From NCBI GenBank assembly GCA_003640645.1, contig QGHH01000022.1, positions 1 to 64,000 of the forward strand: 64,000 bases of DNA, read 5' to 3'. Below the pieces are notes generated by a model. It was not told where the DNA came from. It did not search any database and saw only the letters and a program-made list of their open reading frames with translations. A program made the translations under genes and the position numbers. This stretch comes from Fredinandcohnia aciditolerans. Lineage in GTDB: Bacteria; Bacillota; Bacilli; Bacillales; Bacillaceae_L. Positions 53,026-62,176 of the stretch are shown here, piece after piece (position 1 is the stretch's first letter; every line of letters begins with the position of its first letter).

Positions 53026-55038
53026 GTGATCATAACGGAAACAGACCCTATTTTAATAAAGAAGTTGCAACAAAAAAACATGGATTCAATCATCGATTGG
53101 TTTGAACAAAGAAAAATAAACTTGTACAAGCTTGCCTCTGTCTATATAAGAAATATGGAAGACATTCAAGAGATTTTTTACAATGTGATGATAAAGGTGC
53201 AGGCGGAAATACATAGGAAAAAAAAGCAGGCTTCCTTTGAAAATTGGGTTGTTTCCCTGTTAATAAAAGAATGTAAGCTCAAAAATATGCAAGTAACGGT
53301 TGAGGGTGTACTAGATAAGCTTGATGAAATTAATAAAGATGTTCTCGCTTTAACATATATCCTTGGATTTTCCCGTGAACAGGTAGCCGATATTCTAGAA
53401 ATCCCTGTTGAAACAGTAAAAGCCTATTTACATAAAGGTATTCGGATTTTGAGTGGGGGAGAAGAAGGTCATTATCAAGAAAAATACATTGATTATTTGA
53501 GTCGAAAATTAGATCGTCCTACTAAAATAGAATTTGAGATTCATTTACACAGTTGTGAAATCTGTCAAAGCGGTCTAACCGTATTCCAAGCTACAATTTA
53601 TTCGCTAATTGATGAGGCAGATGCTATTGAAGTTCCTGCACAGTTTTTTGATGATGTGAAGACAAGATTAATTGAAATCGAAGGATTTAAGAAGAGGAAG
53701 AAACAGAAACGAACCAAAATAAGTATTGGAATTGCATCATCCCTCGTTTTACTACTCTTAATCGGGTATGTGACGAACGGATTTGCTTATATGTATTACT
53801 CTTGGCTTGACCTGCGTGATCAAGAAGATGAGCAATTATTAGCTTACTTAAAAAGTGGTATTGGGGAACCACTTAATCTTGTTCAAGAAAGCAATGGAAT
53901 AAAAGTTACGATAAAAAGTGCTATCGCCGATGATTTTCAAACATTAATCTATTATGAAGTTGAAAATCTTGAAAATAGTGAACAATATGGAATTAATTTT
54001 TGGAATGGTGTATTTGTAGAAGAGGAAATGAACACCTTTGATCAACAGGCCATTCCCATCAACCATTTACCGGTTCAAGCACTTGAAAGTGAAGGGGATG
54101 TCTTTAAGGGAATACTAAGTTTATTACCCGTTTCATCCGAAACAAAAACCATAAAACTGAATCTTTCAAAACTGCAAAAGATGGAAAAGGATGCCGAAAA
54201 CTTTGAATGGATGGATGTCTATGGAGAAGGTTCGTTTTTCCCTGGTGAATGGAATTTTGAGATACCTGTTAAGAAGAAAGAATCGTTCGAACATGTCGTC
54301 CACAAAAAATTCAAAGTAGATGGATTTCCAGTTGAGATAGAGAAGTTGATTATAGCTCCAACCATCACGCTTCTTCAATATCGTTTTGAACCATATAGTG
54401 GTGATCAATATATTAATGAACTGTTTTTTGAAGGAATCCAAACAAAGAAAAAGAAGGCAAAACCATTTGGATGGAGTGTTCCTATACAAGGTGGGGATAG
54501 GCAATACAGCACTTATCAATCACCTTTTGATTCTCTTTATTTTGAGAAGCCAAAAGAAGTCAGTCTTTTATTAAGCTCATTATACTACACGAAGAATGAT
54601 TCCTATAAAGTAGAAATAGATATCAACAAACCATTCCCACAAACCTTTGAATATCAAGGTAGTGACATTTCAATTGATAAAGTTGAATTAGGTGAGCCTA
54701 CAACAATCGAAATTACCGCTGAAATGAAGGAAGGACGAAAATTTGAATCGCTTCATTTTGAAGTACTAGGACAAAATAACAATTCTGCTATGTCTATGGG
54801 GATGACGGATAGCGATGGTGTATTTGTTGACCTGAATGGGAAAATATATAACCGTGATGAGTATGTCCAAAATGCGTATATGTATGTGGGAGTGCATCCT
54901 CGTTATTATCAAACGAAAGTGTTACTTGAAGTCTATGGAGAGAGTTCTACTGAAGAGAGTGTTCCTGGGTGGTTACAAATTCACGGTTATTGGGGAACTA
55001 CCTATCTAGACGATGAGGTCAATATTAAATTGAAATAA
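53026..55038 (+). CDS. ECF sigma factor fused to membrane anti-sigma factor
   Basis: A 670-residue single polypeptide. Residues 25-85 look like sigma region 2 (LYKLASVYIRNMEDIQEIF), and 95-142 like region 4 with a helix-turn-helix (FSREQVADILEIPVETVKAY). Next comes an anti-sigma zinc motif HLHSCEIC (H173, C177, C180), a TM helix (about 234-255), then about 415 extracytoplasmic residues of the DUF4179/DUF5643 type seen in Bacillus anti-sigma factors. A normal system splits these into two genes. The start is probably GTG 53026 behind GGGAG, with ATG codons further in. A tethered sigma factor released by proteolysis is my inference. Confidence 0.8.
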   Translation: MIITETDPILIKKLQQKNMDSIIDWFEQRKINLYKLASVYIRNMEDIQEIFYNVMIKVQAEIHRKKKQASFENWVVSLLIKECKLKNMQVTVEGVLDKLDEINKDVLALTYILGFSREQVADILEIPVETVKAYLHKGIRILSGGEEGHYQEKYIDYLSRKLDRPTKIEFEIHLHSCEICQSGLTVFQATIYSLIDEADAIEVPAQFFDDVKTRLIEIEGFKKRKKQKRTKISIGIASSLVLLLLIGYVTNGFAYMYYSWLDLRDQEDEQLLAYLKSGIGEPLNLVQESNGIKVTIKSAIADDFQTLIYYEVENLENSEQYGINFWNGVFVEEEMNTFDQQAIPINHLPVQALESEGDVFKGILSLLPVSSETKTIKLNLSKLQKMEKDAENFEWMDVYGEGSFFPGEWNFEIPVKKKESFEHVVHKKFKVDGFPVEIEKLIIAPTITLLQYRFEPYSGDQYINELFFEGIQTKKKKAKPFGWSVPIQGGDRQYSTYQSPFDSLYFEKPKEVSLLLSSLYYTKNDSYKVEIDINKPFPQTFEYQGSDISIDKVELGEPTTIEITAEMKEGRKFESLHFEVLGQNNNSAMSMGMTDSDGVFVDLNGKIYNRDEYVQNAYMYVGVHPRYYQTKVLLEVYGESSTEESVPGWLQIHGYWGTTYLDDEVNIKLK

Positions 55039-55039
55039 G

Positions 55040-55066
55040 AAAGCTCAGGTAATCCTGAGCTTTTAC
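55040..55066. terminator. Terminator between the fusion gene and mntR
   Basis: AAAGCTCAGG / CCTGAGCTTTT stem-loop between convergent genes. Confidence 0.88.
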
Positions 55067-55485
55067 ATTTTATCTTTTCGATATTGTAGGTATTCTTTTT
55101 TAGCGGAAGGATTTTCTTCAAAAAAGTCAATCAGGGTTGATAAGCAAAGAGATGTTTCCTTACTTATATAATGCTCAAGTTTTTCAACTTCCTCATATAT
55201 ATTATGGTCCTGTACGCCGATCATTTTCAAAAAGTCTTCAAGCATCTCATGTTTTTCGACTAGTTTTTTTGCGATTGTGGATCCCTTTTCGGTAAGCACA
55301 AAGCCTCTGTATCTTTCGTAAATCCCAAAACCTTCTTCGTCCAATTTTTGCATCATTTTTGTAACAGAAGAAGGGAGAACATTTAATGAAGAAGCAATAT
55401 CTACGCTTCGAGCGTAGCCTTTTTGCTGAATCGATAAATAAATTTTTTCTAAATAATCTTCCATACTCGGTGTCGGAATTGTCAT
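55063..55485 (-). CDS. mntR: Manganese-responsive repressor MntR
   Basis: A 140-residue DtxR-family regulator. The winged helix is in the first 70 residues (SMEDYLEKIY...SSVTKMMQKLDEEGF). The metal ligands of B. subtilis MntR are conserved: Asp and Glu of MEDYLE, His of VEKHEM, and the E..E-H group of EEVEKLEHYIS. It represses Mn2+ uptake genes when manganese is ample; no such target is nearby. AAAGG precedes the ATG. Confidence 0.94.
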   Translation of the reverse strand: MTIPTPSMEDYLEKIYLSIQQKGYARSVDIASSLNVLPSSVTKMMQKLDEEGFGIYERYRGFVLTEKGSTIAKKLVEKHEMLEDFLKMIGVQDHNIYEEVEKLEHYISKETSLCLSTLIDFFEENPSAKKEYLQYRKDKM

Positions 55486-55545
55486 TACCGCCTTTCAAAG
55501 TACTCTCTACTTATATTATATAATGAAATGCGGATAATTTTCTAT

Positions 55546-56502
55546 CTAATCTTCCAAATGAAGTCGGATATCTGCCGTACGAAAACCTATTGACGTTTCC
55601 AAATCAAGAACATCTATAGAAATAACTTCATTTTCTTGCAAATCGATATTCGGAAAAGTAACAGATCCACTTTTGTCATCCGTAATTTCATAATATTCAT
55701 AGTCTGCAAGATTTAACCGATATGCCACATTATCCTTTTTTTCGATATCAAAGGTCAAACTGTCATCCGTAACTAAAGATAACTTAGGGGTTTTCAATTT
55801 CCGGTTATCATCGATCATTATTCCAGTTTCTCGCTCAATAAATTGTTGCAATTCTTGATTTCCCAAGACATTTGTAAGTTGCTGATTTTCATGTTCTGTT
55901 CGCATATAAAACGCTTCATTCGAATAGACATCATCTCGATCTACTTTATTGATTGCCCCATATAATAGAACATAATCGTCTGCAAAAATTTCCTGCGGGT
56001 ACCACTCATGTGCTGAGATGGAGTAATTAAAAAATGAAGACCATTTAACAGGTATATCATCTAACCCTCTTAGCTTTGACCATTTTGAAAATGGCAAATG
56101 GTGCGATGGAAAATAATAGTATGCAAAATGATGACCATACTCATGTGATAACGTATCTCGGTATTCTCGAGCGTTTGTATGTTCATTTCCTTTATAAAGC
56201 GTAATGCTGCTTATAAATGGATGATAGATTCCTGTAATACTATTATTTGAAGGTGATGGACCATCCATGACGCGAACTTCTTGTAACAGGTTCATTTCCT
56301 CACCGTGTTTGTTTTTTATTAGTTCCTGATAAAGTTCCTCTAAATGTTGCTCATTCCAGTTTTCTGAATAGCTTAGAAATAGAACTCCATTTGGTGATTC
56401 GTATTTAGCATAATATGAAGCGTTATACGTGATAGGGTCTAAGCTTAGTAGAATTGGAAGGCTACATAATACGAGTAGAAATACAATAATTCTTTTCCTC
56501 AA
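55546..56502 (-). CDS. Membrane-anchored HExxH metallopeptidase-like protein
   Basis: A 318-residue protein with an N-terminal membrane anchor or signal (IIVFLLVLCSLPILLSL). A zinc signature HEYGHHF (about 130) is followed about 55 residues later by EIFADDYVLLYG, giving the HExxH...ExxxD pattern of gluzincins. The C-terminal 90 residues form a beta-rich domain. I prefer TTG 56502, 8 bases after GGGAG; GTG 56511 is too close. The peptidase activity is inferred; I do not know the family name. Confidence 0.7.
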   Translation of the reverse strand: MRKRIIVFLLVLCSLPILLSLDPITYNASYYAKYESPNGVLFLSYSENWNEQHLEELYQELIKNKHGEEMNLLQEVRVMDGPSPSNNSITGIYHPFISSITLYKGNEHTNAREYRDTLSHEYGHHFAYYYFPSHHLPFSKWSKLRGLDDIPVKWSSFFNYSISAHEWYPQEIFADDYVLLYGAINKVDRDDVYSNEAFYMRTEHENQQLTNVLGNQELQQFIERETGIMIDDNRKLKTPKLSLVTDDSLTFDIEKKDNVAYRLNLADYEYYEITDDKSGSVTFPNIDLQENEVISIDVLDLETSIGFRTADIRLHLED

Positions 56503-56636
56503 TAACCTCACTCCCCAGTATATATATTATCATTCTTGTAACCCTGAATCTCTGTTTTATTTTGCCAGAACGGCTTCGTCGTTTATAATGAAAAAGGAAA
56601 GTTTTTGAATCTATGAAAAATGGGCTGGTGAAATAA

Positions 56637-57371
56637 TTGAATCGTGTTGTCATTGTTACTGGTGCAGCAAATGGAATTGGCAAAGGTATAGCGAATAGTT
56701 ACGCAAATAATGGAGATAAAGTTATCTTAGCAGATATTGATGTAGAGGCAGGAAAAAACCAAACCCTTGAACTTCAGGAACAAGGTAAGGAAGCCATGTT
56801 TATCAAAACAGATGTAAGAATTGAGCAGGATATCAAAAATTTGATAAACCAAACCTATCAAACCTATGGTAAAATTGATATTTTAATAAACAATGCAGGA
56901 AAAGGTTTGTTTAAATCGCCATTCGATGTCACTGTTGAAGAATGGAATGACGTGATTCATACGAATTTACGAAGTGTTTTCTTATGTTCGAGAGAAGCTG
57001 CAAGATATATGAAGCAATTTGGCGGCTCAATCGTTAATATTGCGTCAACAAGGGCATTGATGTCTGAAGCCCATTCAGAAGGATATGCAGCAACAAAGGG
57101 TGGAATCGTTGCAATTACTCACGCACTCGCTGCATCATTTTCGGAGTATCAGATAACAGTAAATGCCATTTCACCAGGTTGGATAGAAACCGGTAATTAT
57201 GAAGACCTTCGTAAAGAAGACCATGACCAACACTTTTCTAAGCGGGTCGGTACTCCAACTGACATTGCAAATGCATGTCTATATCTAACCGATTCGAAAA
57301 ATAATTTTGTTACGGGGATTAATCTCGTTGTAGATGGAGGAATGACGAGAAAAATGATATATGAGGAGTAA
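56637..57371 (+). CDS. Short-chain dehydrogenase/reductase
   Basis: A 244-residue SDR. The cofactor motif is TGAANGIGKG, with an acidic residue after strand 2 (ADIDVE) favouring NAD(H). The structural motif NNAG, catalytic Ser in NIASTRA and YxxxK in YAATKGG are present. The start is TTG behind a weak GGTGA. It lies 24 bp before exoA, so the pair may be cotranscribed. Substrate unknown. Confidence 0.88.
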   Translation: MNRVVIVTGAANGIGKGIANSYANNGDKVILADIDVEAGKNQTLELQEQGKEAMFIKTDVRIEQDIKNLINQTYQTYGKIDILINNAGKGLFKSPFDVTVEEWNDVIHTNLRSVFLCSREAARYMKQFGGSIVNIASTRALMSEAHSEGYAATKGGIVAITHALAASFSEYQITVNAISPGWIETGNYEDLRKEDHDQHFSKRVGTPTDIANACLYLTDSKNNFVTGINLVVDGGMTRKMIYEE

Positions 57372-57395
57372 CAAAGAGAGGAAGCTTTATAGATT

Positions 57396-58148
57396 ATGAA
57401 ACTTGTATCTTGGAATGTAAATGGATTACGAGCATGTGTTAAAAAAGGCTTTTTGGATTATTTCAATGAAATGGATGCTGATATTTTTTGTGTGCAGGAA
57501 ACAAAACTTCAAGAAGGGCAAATTGAACTAGACCTTGAAGGCTACCATCAATATTGGAACTATGCGCTTAAGAAGGGCTATTCAGGAACTGCTGTTTTTT
57601 CAAAAGTAAAGCCCCTTTCGGTTTCATATGGCGTTGGAGATGAAAACGAAGAATCAGAGGGGAGAATTCTTACATTAGAATTCGAAGATTTTTATTTAAT
57701 TAATGTCTATACACCAAATTCACAAAGGGATCTAGCAAGACTGAACTTCCGGCTTGAATGGGAAGACAGTATGCTTGCTTATCTTACTCAATTAAATGAG
57801 AGCAAGCCAATCGTTATGTGCGGCGATTTGAATGTCGCTCATATGGAAATTGACCTAAAGAATGCAAAATCAAATCGAGGAAATTCTGGATTCACCGATG
57901 AAGAGCGTGGAAAAATGACCAATTTACTAAATTCTGGATTCATTGATTCCTTCCGATATTTCTATCCAGACAAAACCGATCAATATACATGGTGGAGCTA
58001 CATGCGAAATGTGCGAGAAAAAAATATTGGGTGGAGAATCGACTATTTTATTGTATCTGAACAATTTAAAAACCGTCTAAAAGATTCCCATATTCACTCA
58101 CACATCATGGGAAGTGACCACTGCCCGGTTGTTTTGGAAATTCATTGA
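57396..58148 (+). CDS. exoA: Exodeoxyribonuclease III / AP endonuclease ExoA
   Basis: A 250-residue exonuclease III-type enzyme for base-excision repair. Landmarks are MKLVSWNVNGLRA, CVQETKLQ with the metal Glu, LINVYTPNSQ, CGDLNVAH, and the terminal GSDHCPV with the catalytic Asp-His. The length matches B. subtilis ExoA. GAGAGGAAG precedes the ATG. With endonuclease IV and the Fpg/Nei glycosylase it gives this window three base-excision repair enzymes. Confidence 0.95.
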   Translation: MKLVSWNVNGLRACVKKGFLDYFNEMDADIFCVQETKLQEGQIELDLEGYHQYWNYALKKGYSGTAVFSKVKPLSVSYGVGDENEESEGRILTLEFEDFYLINVYTPNSQRDLARLNFRLEWEDSMLAYLTQLNESKPIVMCGDLNVAHMEIDLKNAKSNRGNSGFTDEERGKMTNLLNSGFIDSFRYFYPDKTDQYTWWSYMRNVREKNIGWRIDYFIVSEQFKNRLKDSHIHSHIMGSDHCPVVLEIH

Positions 58149-58247
58149 TAGGAAAAAATTTAAAGGAATACTTTAAAGAAGGACAAACATAGATTACAAT
58201 AGGTATGCTATAGAATTGACTTTGTAGCATCTTATTTGGAGGTAAAA

Positions 58248-58862
58248 ATGGATAATTGGATTACAGATTTTATGGATCAATTTGGGTATGTTGGAATTTT
58301 TCTATTAATTGCACTAGAAAACATCTTCCCACCCATTCCATCTGAGGTGATTTTAACCGCAGGCGGATTTATGACCACAATCACGAAATTAACCGTGACA
58401 GGGGTTATTGTTGCTGCAACACTCGGATCAGTTGTAGGTGCGATTATTCTATATGGAATTGGACGCTTACTTGATGTTGAGCGATTAGAGAAAATTGTTG
58501 ACCGATATGGTCGCATTTTACGAGTAACAAAAGAGGATATCTATAAAGCAGATGCTTGGTTCGATAAATATGGATATTGGACTGTATTTTTCTGCCGGAT
58601 GGTTCCATTAATCAGGAGCTTAATTTCCATTCCAGCAGGGATGTCCAATATGAACTTTTGGATGTTTATTCTCTTTACAACGCTTGGAACATTAATTTGG
58701 AATGTGATTCTTGTGATGCTAGGAGCTGCATTTGGTGAATCTTGGGACGTTATTGTTCATTACATGGACATTTACTCGAATATCACTTATGCATTAATTG
58801 CATTAGCGGGAATTGGATTTCTTGTTATATTTTTCACCAAGAGAAGATCAAAAACGAGATAA
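58248..58862 (+). CDS. DedA/VTT-family membrane protein
   Basis: A 204-residue integral membrane protein with the family start LLIALENIFPPIPSEVIL and the conserved FFCRMVPLIRSLISIPAG segment. DedA proteins are lipid scramblase/flippase candidates; some translocate undecaprenyl phosphate or phosphatidylethanolamine. The next gene encodes UppP, which fits a role in undecaprenyl-lipid recycling, though the two gene products are not proven partners. The ATG follows TTGGAGGT. Confidence 0.88.
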   Translation: MDNWITDFMDQFGYVGIFLLIALENIFPPIPSEVILTAGGFMTTITKLTVTGVIVAATLGSVVGAIILYGIGRLLDVERLEKIVDRYGRILRVTKEDIYKADAWFDKYGYWTVFFCRMVPLIRSLISIPAGMSNMNFWMFILFTTLGTLIWNVILVMLGAAFGESWDVIVHYMDIYSNITYALIALAGIGFLVIFFTKRRSKTR

Positions 58863-58934
58863 TTAAAAATGTTTCGGGCGCACGTCTAATGGGCGCCTAA
58901 AACTAGACATTTAAAAAGGAGTACTTTACGTCTG

Positions 58935-59765
58935 ATGGAAATTATTGAAATCATTAAAGCGATTATTTTAGGACTGGTTGAAGGCTTAACAGAATTTGCC
59001 CCAGTTTCCTCGACAGGTCACATGATTATTGTCGATGATATGTGGCTAAAAACAGAGGAGTTTCTTGGAAAATATCCAGCGAACACGTTCAAAGTTGTGA
59101 TTCAACTTGGCTCTATACTAGCTGTTCTTGTCGTGTTTAAAGACCGATTTATAGACTTGCTTGGTCTTAACCGAAAAAACAAAATTGTTCCAGTTGGAGC
59201 AAAACACTTACGATTAACACATATTATTGTAGGATTAATTCCTGCAGGTGTACTTGGAGTATTATTTGAAGATACAATTGATGAATATTTATTCACAACC
59301 GAAACTGTATTAATTGGACTAGTAATAGGTGCAATCCTAATGATTGTCGCTGACCGATATAGTGCTAAACATCCAAATACGCAAACTGTGGATCAAATTA
59401 CGTATAAGCAAGCATTAACAGTTGGTCTTATTCAATGTTTATCACTTTGGCCAGGTTTCTCACGTTCAGGTGCGACCATCTCCGGTGGTGTACTAGTAGG
59501 ACTTAGCCATAGAGCAGCTGCAGATTTTACATTCATCATGGCTGTTCCAATCATGGCAGGAGCAAGTGGAATATCACTTCTAAAAAACATAGAGTATTTT
59601 TCAATGGACGCACTTCCAGTATTTATTGCAGGATTTATTAGTGCATTCGTGTTTGCTCTAATTTCAATTCGATTCTTCCTACGTCTCATCGATAAAATTA
59701 AGCTATTACCATTTGCGATTTACCGAATTATACTAGCTGCTGTTATTTATTTTGTATTTTTATAA
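58935..59765 (+). CDS. uppP: Undecaprenyl-diphosphatase UppP (BacA)
   Basis: A 276-residue membrane enzyme that dephosphorylates undecaprenyl diphosphate to recycle the cell-wall lipid carrier. The catalytic motifs are EGLTEFAPVSSTGHM near the N-terminus and PGFSRSGATISGG. Several hydrophobic helices follow. AAAAGGAG precedes the ATG. High copy or activity confers bacitracin tolerance in relatives. A terminator follows. Confidence 0.95.
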   Translation: MEIIEIIKAIILGLVEGLTEFAPVSSTGHMIIVDDMWLKTEEFLGKYPANTFKVVIQLGSILAVLVVFKDRFIDLLGLNRKNKIVPVGAKHLRLTHIIVGLIPAGVLGVLFEDTIDEYLFTTETVLIGLVIGAILMIVADRYSAKHPNTQTVDQITYKQALTVGLIQCLSLWPGFSRSGATISGGVLVGLSHRAAADFTFIMAVPIMAGASGISLLKNIEYFSMDALPVFIAGFISAFVFALISIRFFLRLIDKIKLLPFAIYRIILAAVIYFVFL

Positions 59766-59770
59766 GTTAT

Positions 59771-59800
59771 TAAGCATCTCAAGTTGGGATGCTTTTTTTA
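59771..59800 (+). terminator. Intrinsic terminator after uppP
   Basis: AAGCATC / GATGCTTTTTTT stem-loop. Confidence 0.85.
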
Positions 59801-59903
59801 TGCAAATAAATAACAAATCGTTCTTCATAATACCTGCTTTTTTGTATAAAATATGGTAAAGATTCCATACTTGTACAATAGAAAAAGAAAAGGGAGGAAA
59901 ACC

Positions 59904-61388
59904 ATTATTCGAACGAAAAATCTTATACTAATTGCTGTACTATTACTTGCAATAACTTTTATGCCTTCTATCCACCCACAACAAGAAAAAGCAATTGCTA
60001 ACGCAAACCAAAAACAAGTGCTTGCACAACTTAATCAACTTGTGCTAAATGAACCCAACCTCAAAGGTGCAATTGCTGGACTAAGTATTAGATCAGCAAA
60101 AAATGGGGAAATTTTATATCAACATGCTGGAGATGTTAGACTTCGACCTGCGTCCAATTTAAAACTAATTACAGCAGCAACGGCATTATCTGCTCTTGGT
60201 GAGAATTACCAGTTCTCAACTGAAGTTCTCACAGATGGGAAACTTGAGGGCAATAAACTAACAGGTAATCTCTATTTGAAAGGGAAAGGAGATCCCACAT
60301 TACTCCAACAAGATTTAGATTTACTTGCAAAGAAAATCAAGAAATCTGGAGTTGATGTGATTTTTGGAAATATTATCGCGGATGATTCTTGGTATGATGA
60401 TGAGCGTTATTCAATTGATTTAACCTGGAGCGATGAGACTTATTATTATGGTTCAGCTGTTTCAGGGTTAACAGCCTCTCCGAATAAAGATTATGATTCA
60501 GGAACTTTAATTGTCGAGGTAGCACCTGGAAAGAAAGTGGGAAACAAAGCTGAAATTTCAGTCCAACCCACGAACAATTATGTCAAAATCATCAATAACA
60601 CAAAAACGGTACAAAAAGAAGAGAAAAAAGACATCGATATCATTCGTGAACATGGCAAGAATGTGATTACGATTGAAGGAACAATACCTGTCAATGCACA
60701 ATCGGTTCAAGAATGGATGACGGTGTGGGAACCTACAGGCTATACATTGGATTTGTTCAAGCATGCATTAGCGAAGAACGGAATCCATGTGATTGGAACA
60801 GATGGCCATGCAAAAACTCCAGAAGATGCAGAACTACTTGCAATTGATCAATCTATTCCATTAAAAGAACTCCTCATTCCTTTTATGAAATTAAGTAATA
60901 ATGGACACGGTGAAACACTCGTAAAAGAAATGGGACGTATTCGTAAAGGGGAAGGGAGTTGGGATAAAGGGATTGCTGTTGTAAAAGATGAGCTTCGAAA
61001 AATCGGAGTGGACCCAAGTAGTATGGTCATTAGAGATGGCTCAGGAATTTCACATGTTAATTTAGTGTCTGCCAACGACATATCCAAGTTGCTTTATCAT
61101 GTTCAAAAGCAATCCTGGTTTCCTACTTACTTAGAAGCATTGCCTGTAGCAGGCAATAGTGAACGACTTGTGGGTGGTTCATTACGTTATCGCATGAAAA
61201 ATCCTGATATGGCCGGGAAGGTAAAAGCGAAAACTGGAACAATTCGAACCGTGAGTTCATTATCTGGGTATATTAAGACGAAGAGTGGGGAATACCTTAT
61301 CTTTTCTATTCTTTTAAACAACTTAATGAATGATGCGCATGGAAAGCCAATTGAAGATAAAGTCGTTACATTACTATACAACTATTAA
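59904..61388 (+). CDS. dacC: D-alanyl-D-alanine carboxypeptidase DacC (PBP4-type, S13)
   Basis: A 494-residue secreted penicillin-binding protein. The signal peptide is NLILIAVLLLAITFMPSI. The active-site Ser/Lys are in PASNLKL (SxxK), the second motif is LSNNGHGE, and the KTG triad is KAKTGTI. The S13 insertion domain lies between motifs 1 and 2. The best ribosome site AGGGAGG (59891-59897) is followed by no ATG, GTG or TTG in frame but by ATT at 59904 and 59907, so an ATT start is likely. ATG 59853 overlaps a probable TATAAA -10 box. Confidence 0.85.
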   Translation: MIRTKNLILIAVLLLAITFMPSIHPQQEKAIANANQKQVLAQLNQLVLNEPNLKGAIAGLSIRSAKNGEILYQHAGDVRLRPASNLKLITAATALSALGENYQFSTEVLTDGKLEGNKLTGNLYLKGKGDPTLLQQDLDLLAKKIKKSGVDVIFGNIIADDSWYDDERYSIDLTWSDETYYYGSAVSGLTASPNKDYDSGTLIVEVAPGKKVGNKAEISVQPTNNYVKIINNTKTVQKEEKKDIDIIREHGKNVITIEGTIPVNAQSVQEWMTVWEPTGYTLDLFKHALAKNGIHVIGTDGHAKTPEDAELLAIDQSIPLKELLIPFMKLSNNGHGETLVKEMGRIRKGEGSWDKGIAVVKDELRKIGVDPSSMVIRDGSGISHVNLVSANDISKLLYHVQKQSWFPTYLEALPVAGNSERLVGGSLRYRMKNPDMAGKVKAKTGTIRTVSSLSGYIKTKSGEYLIFSILLNNLMNDAHGKPIEDKVVTLLYNY

Positions 61389-61413
61389 GAGCAGGCCACA
61401 AAGGCCTGCTCAT
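61388..61413. terminator. Terminator between dacC and the YceI gene
   Basis: GAGCAGGCC / GGCCTGCTC stem between convergent genes; T-run weak. Confidence 0.7.
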
Positions 61414-61422
61414 TACATTGTT

Positions 61423-61956
61423 TTATTCAGCTTTTCCAGCTTCGATTTCGATAGAAATTTTAATTTGGTCCCCAACAAGAACGCCACCTGTTTCAAGTGC
61501 AGCATTCCACACCAAACCATAATCGCTACGATTGATTTTTCCTGTTGCACTGAAACCTACTTTTTCGTTGCCCCATGGATCTTTACCTGCACCTTCAAAT
61601 ACAACCTGGAACGTTTCAGATTTAGTAGTACCACGAATTGTTAAATCACCAGTAACATTGTATTCATCATCATCCGTTTTTACGATAGAAGTAGATTTGA
61701 AAGTCATTTCTGGATGATTTTCTACATCAAAGAAATCAGCAGAACGAAGGTGGTTATCACGATCTCCATTCTTTGTATTTACACTTGCAAGATCAACTTT
61801 GAATTCAATATTTGCTGATGTTAAGTCCGCAGGATTTGCTTCAATAGTAGCCTCAAAGCTCTCAAATGAACCTTTCACCTTTGCAATCATCATATGCTTT
61901 ACTGAAAAATCAATACTACTGTGTGATGCATCGACTGCCCATTTTGTGTTTGCCAT
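61423..61956 (-). CDS. YceI-family lipid-binding protein
   Basis: A 177-residue lipocalin-like beta-barrel of the YceI family: WAVDASHSSIDFSVKHMMIAKVKGSF at the N-terminus and GDLTIRGTTKSETF mid-way, ending KISIEIEAGK. Family members bind isoprenoid lipids such as polyprenyl chains. No signal peptide is visible, so the protein appears cytoplasmic here. The ATG at 61956 follows GGGGGA; the longer frame from 61971 starts within the ribosome site region. Confidence 0.9.
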   Translation of the reverse strand: MANTKWAVDASHSSIDFSVKHMMIAKVKGSFESFEATIEANPADLTSANIEFKVDLASVNTKNGDRDNHLRSADFFDVENHPEMTFKSTSIVKTDDDEYNVTGDLTIRGTTKSETFQVVFEGAGKDPWGNEKVGFSATGKINRSDYGLVWNAALETGGVLVGDQIKISIEIEAGKAE

Positions 61957-62176
61957 ATTAAAATCCCCCAAAAAGTTATTTTAGAACCATAAATCTTTAA
62001 TTCAAGATATATTACTTTAAGATAAATTATAATGTCCTATTTATATTCTGTCAATCAACAAAGCAGATATTTTTTTAAAAAAACCATTCGTTTTATATAA
62101 AGCATAATGCTATGAAAAGAAGGGGAATTTAAGAAAATAAATAAATGTTTCTTTCCAACGCTTGGAGGTACTAAAA

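Noticed and set aside
52628-53129. Minus-strand frames over the large structured element
   Set aside because: They follow the complementary stems of a noncoding element and run into the next gene.
58863-58934. Riboswitch or hairpin before uppP
   Set aside because: Only short direct GGGCGC copies and weak pairing; no known structure recognised.
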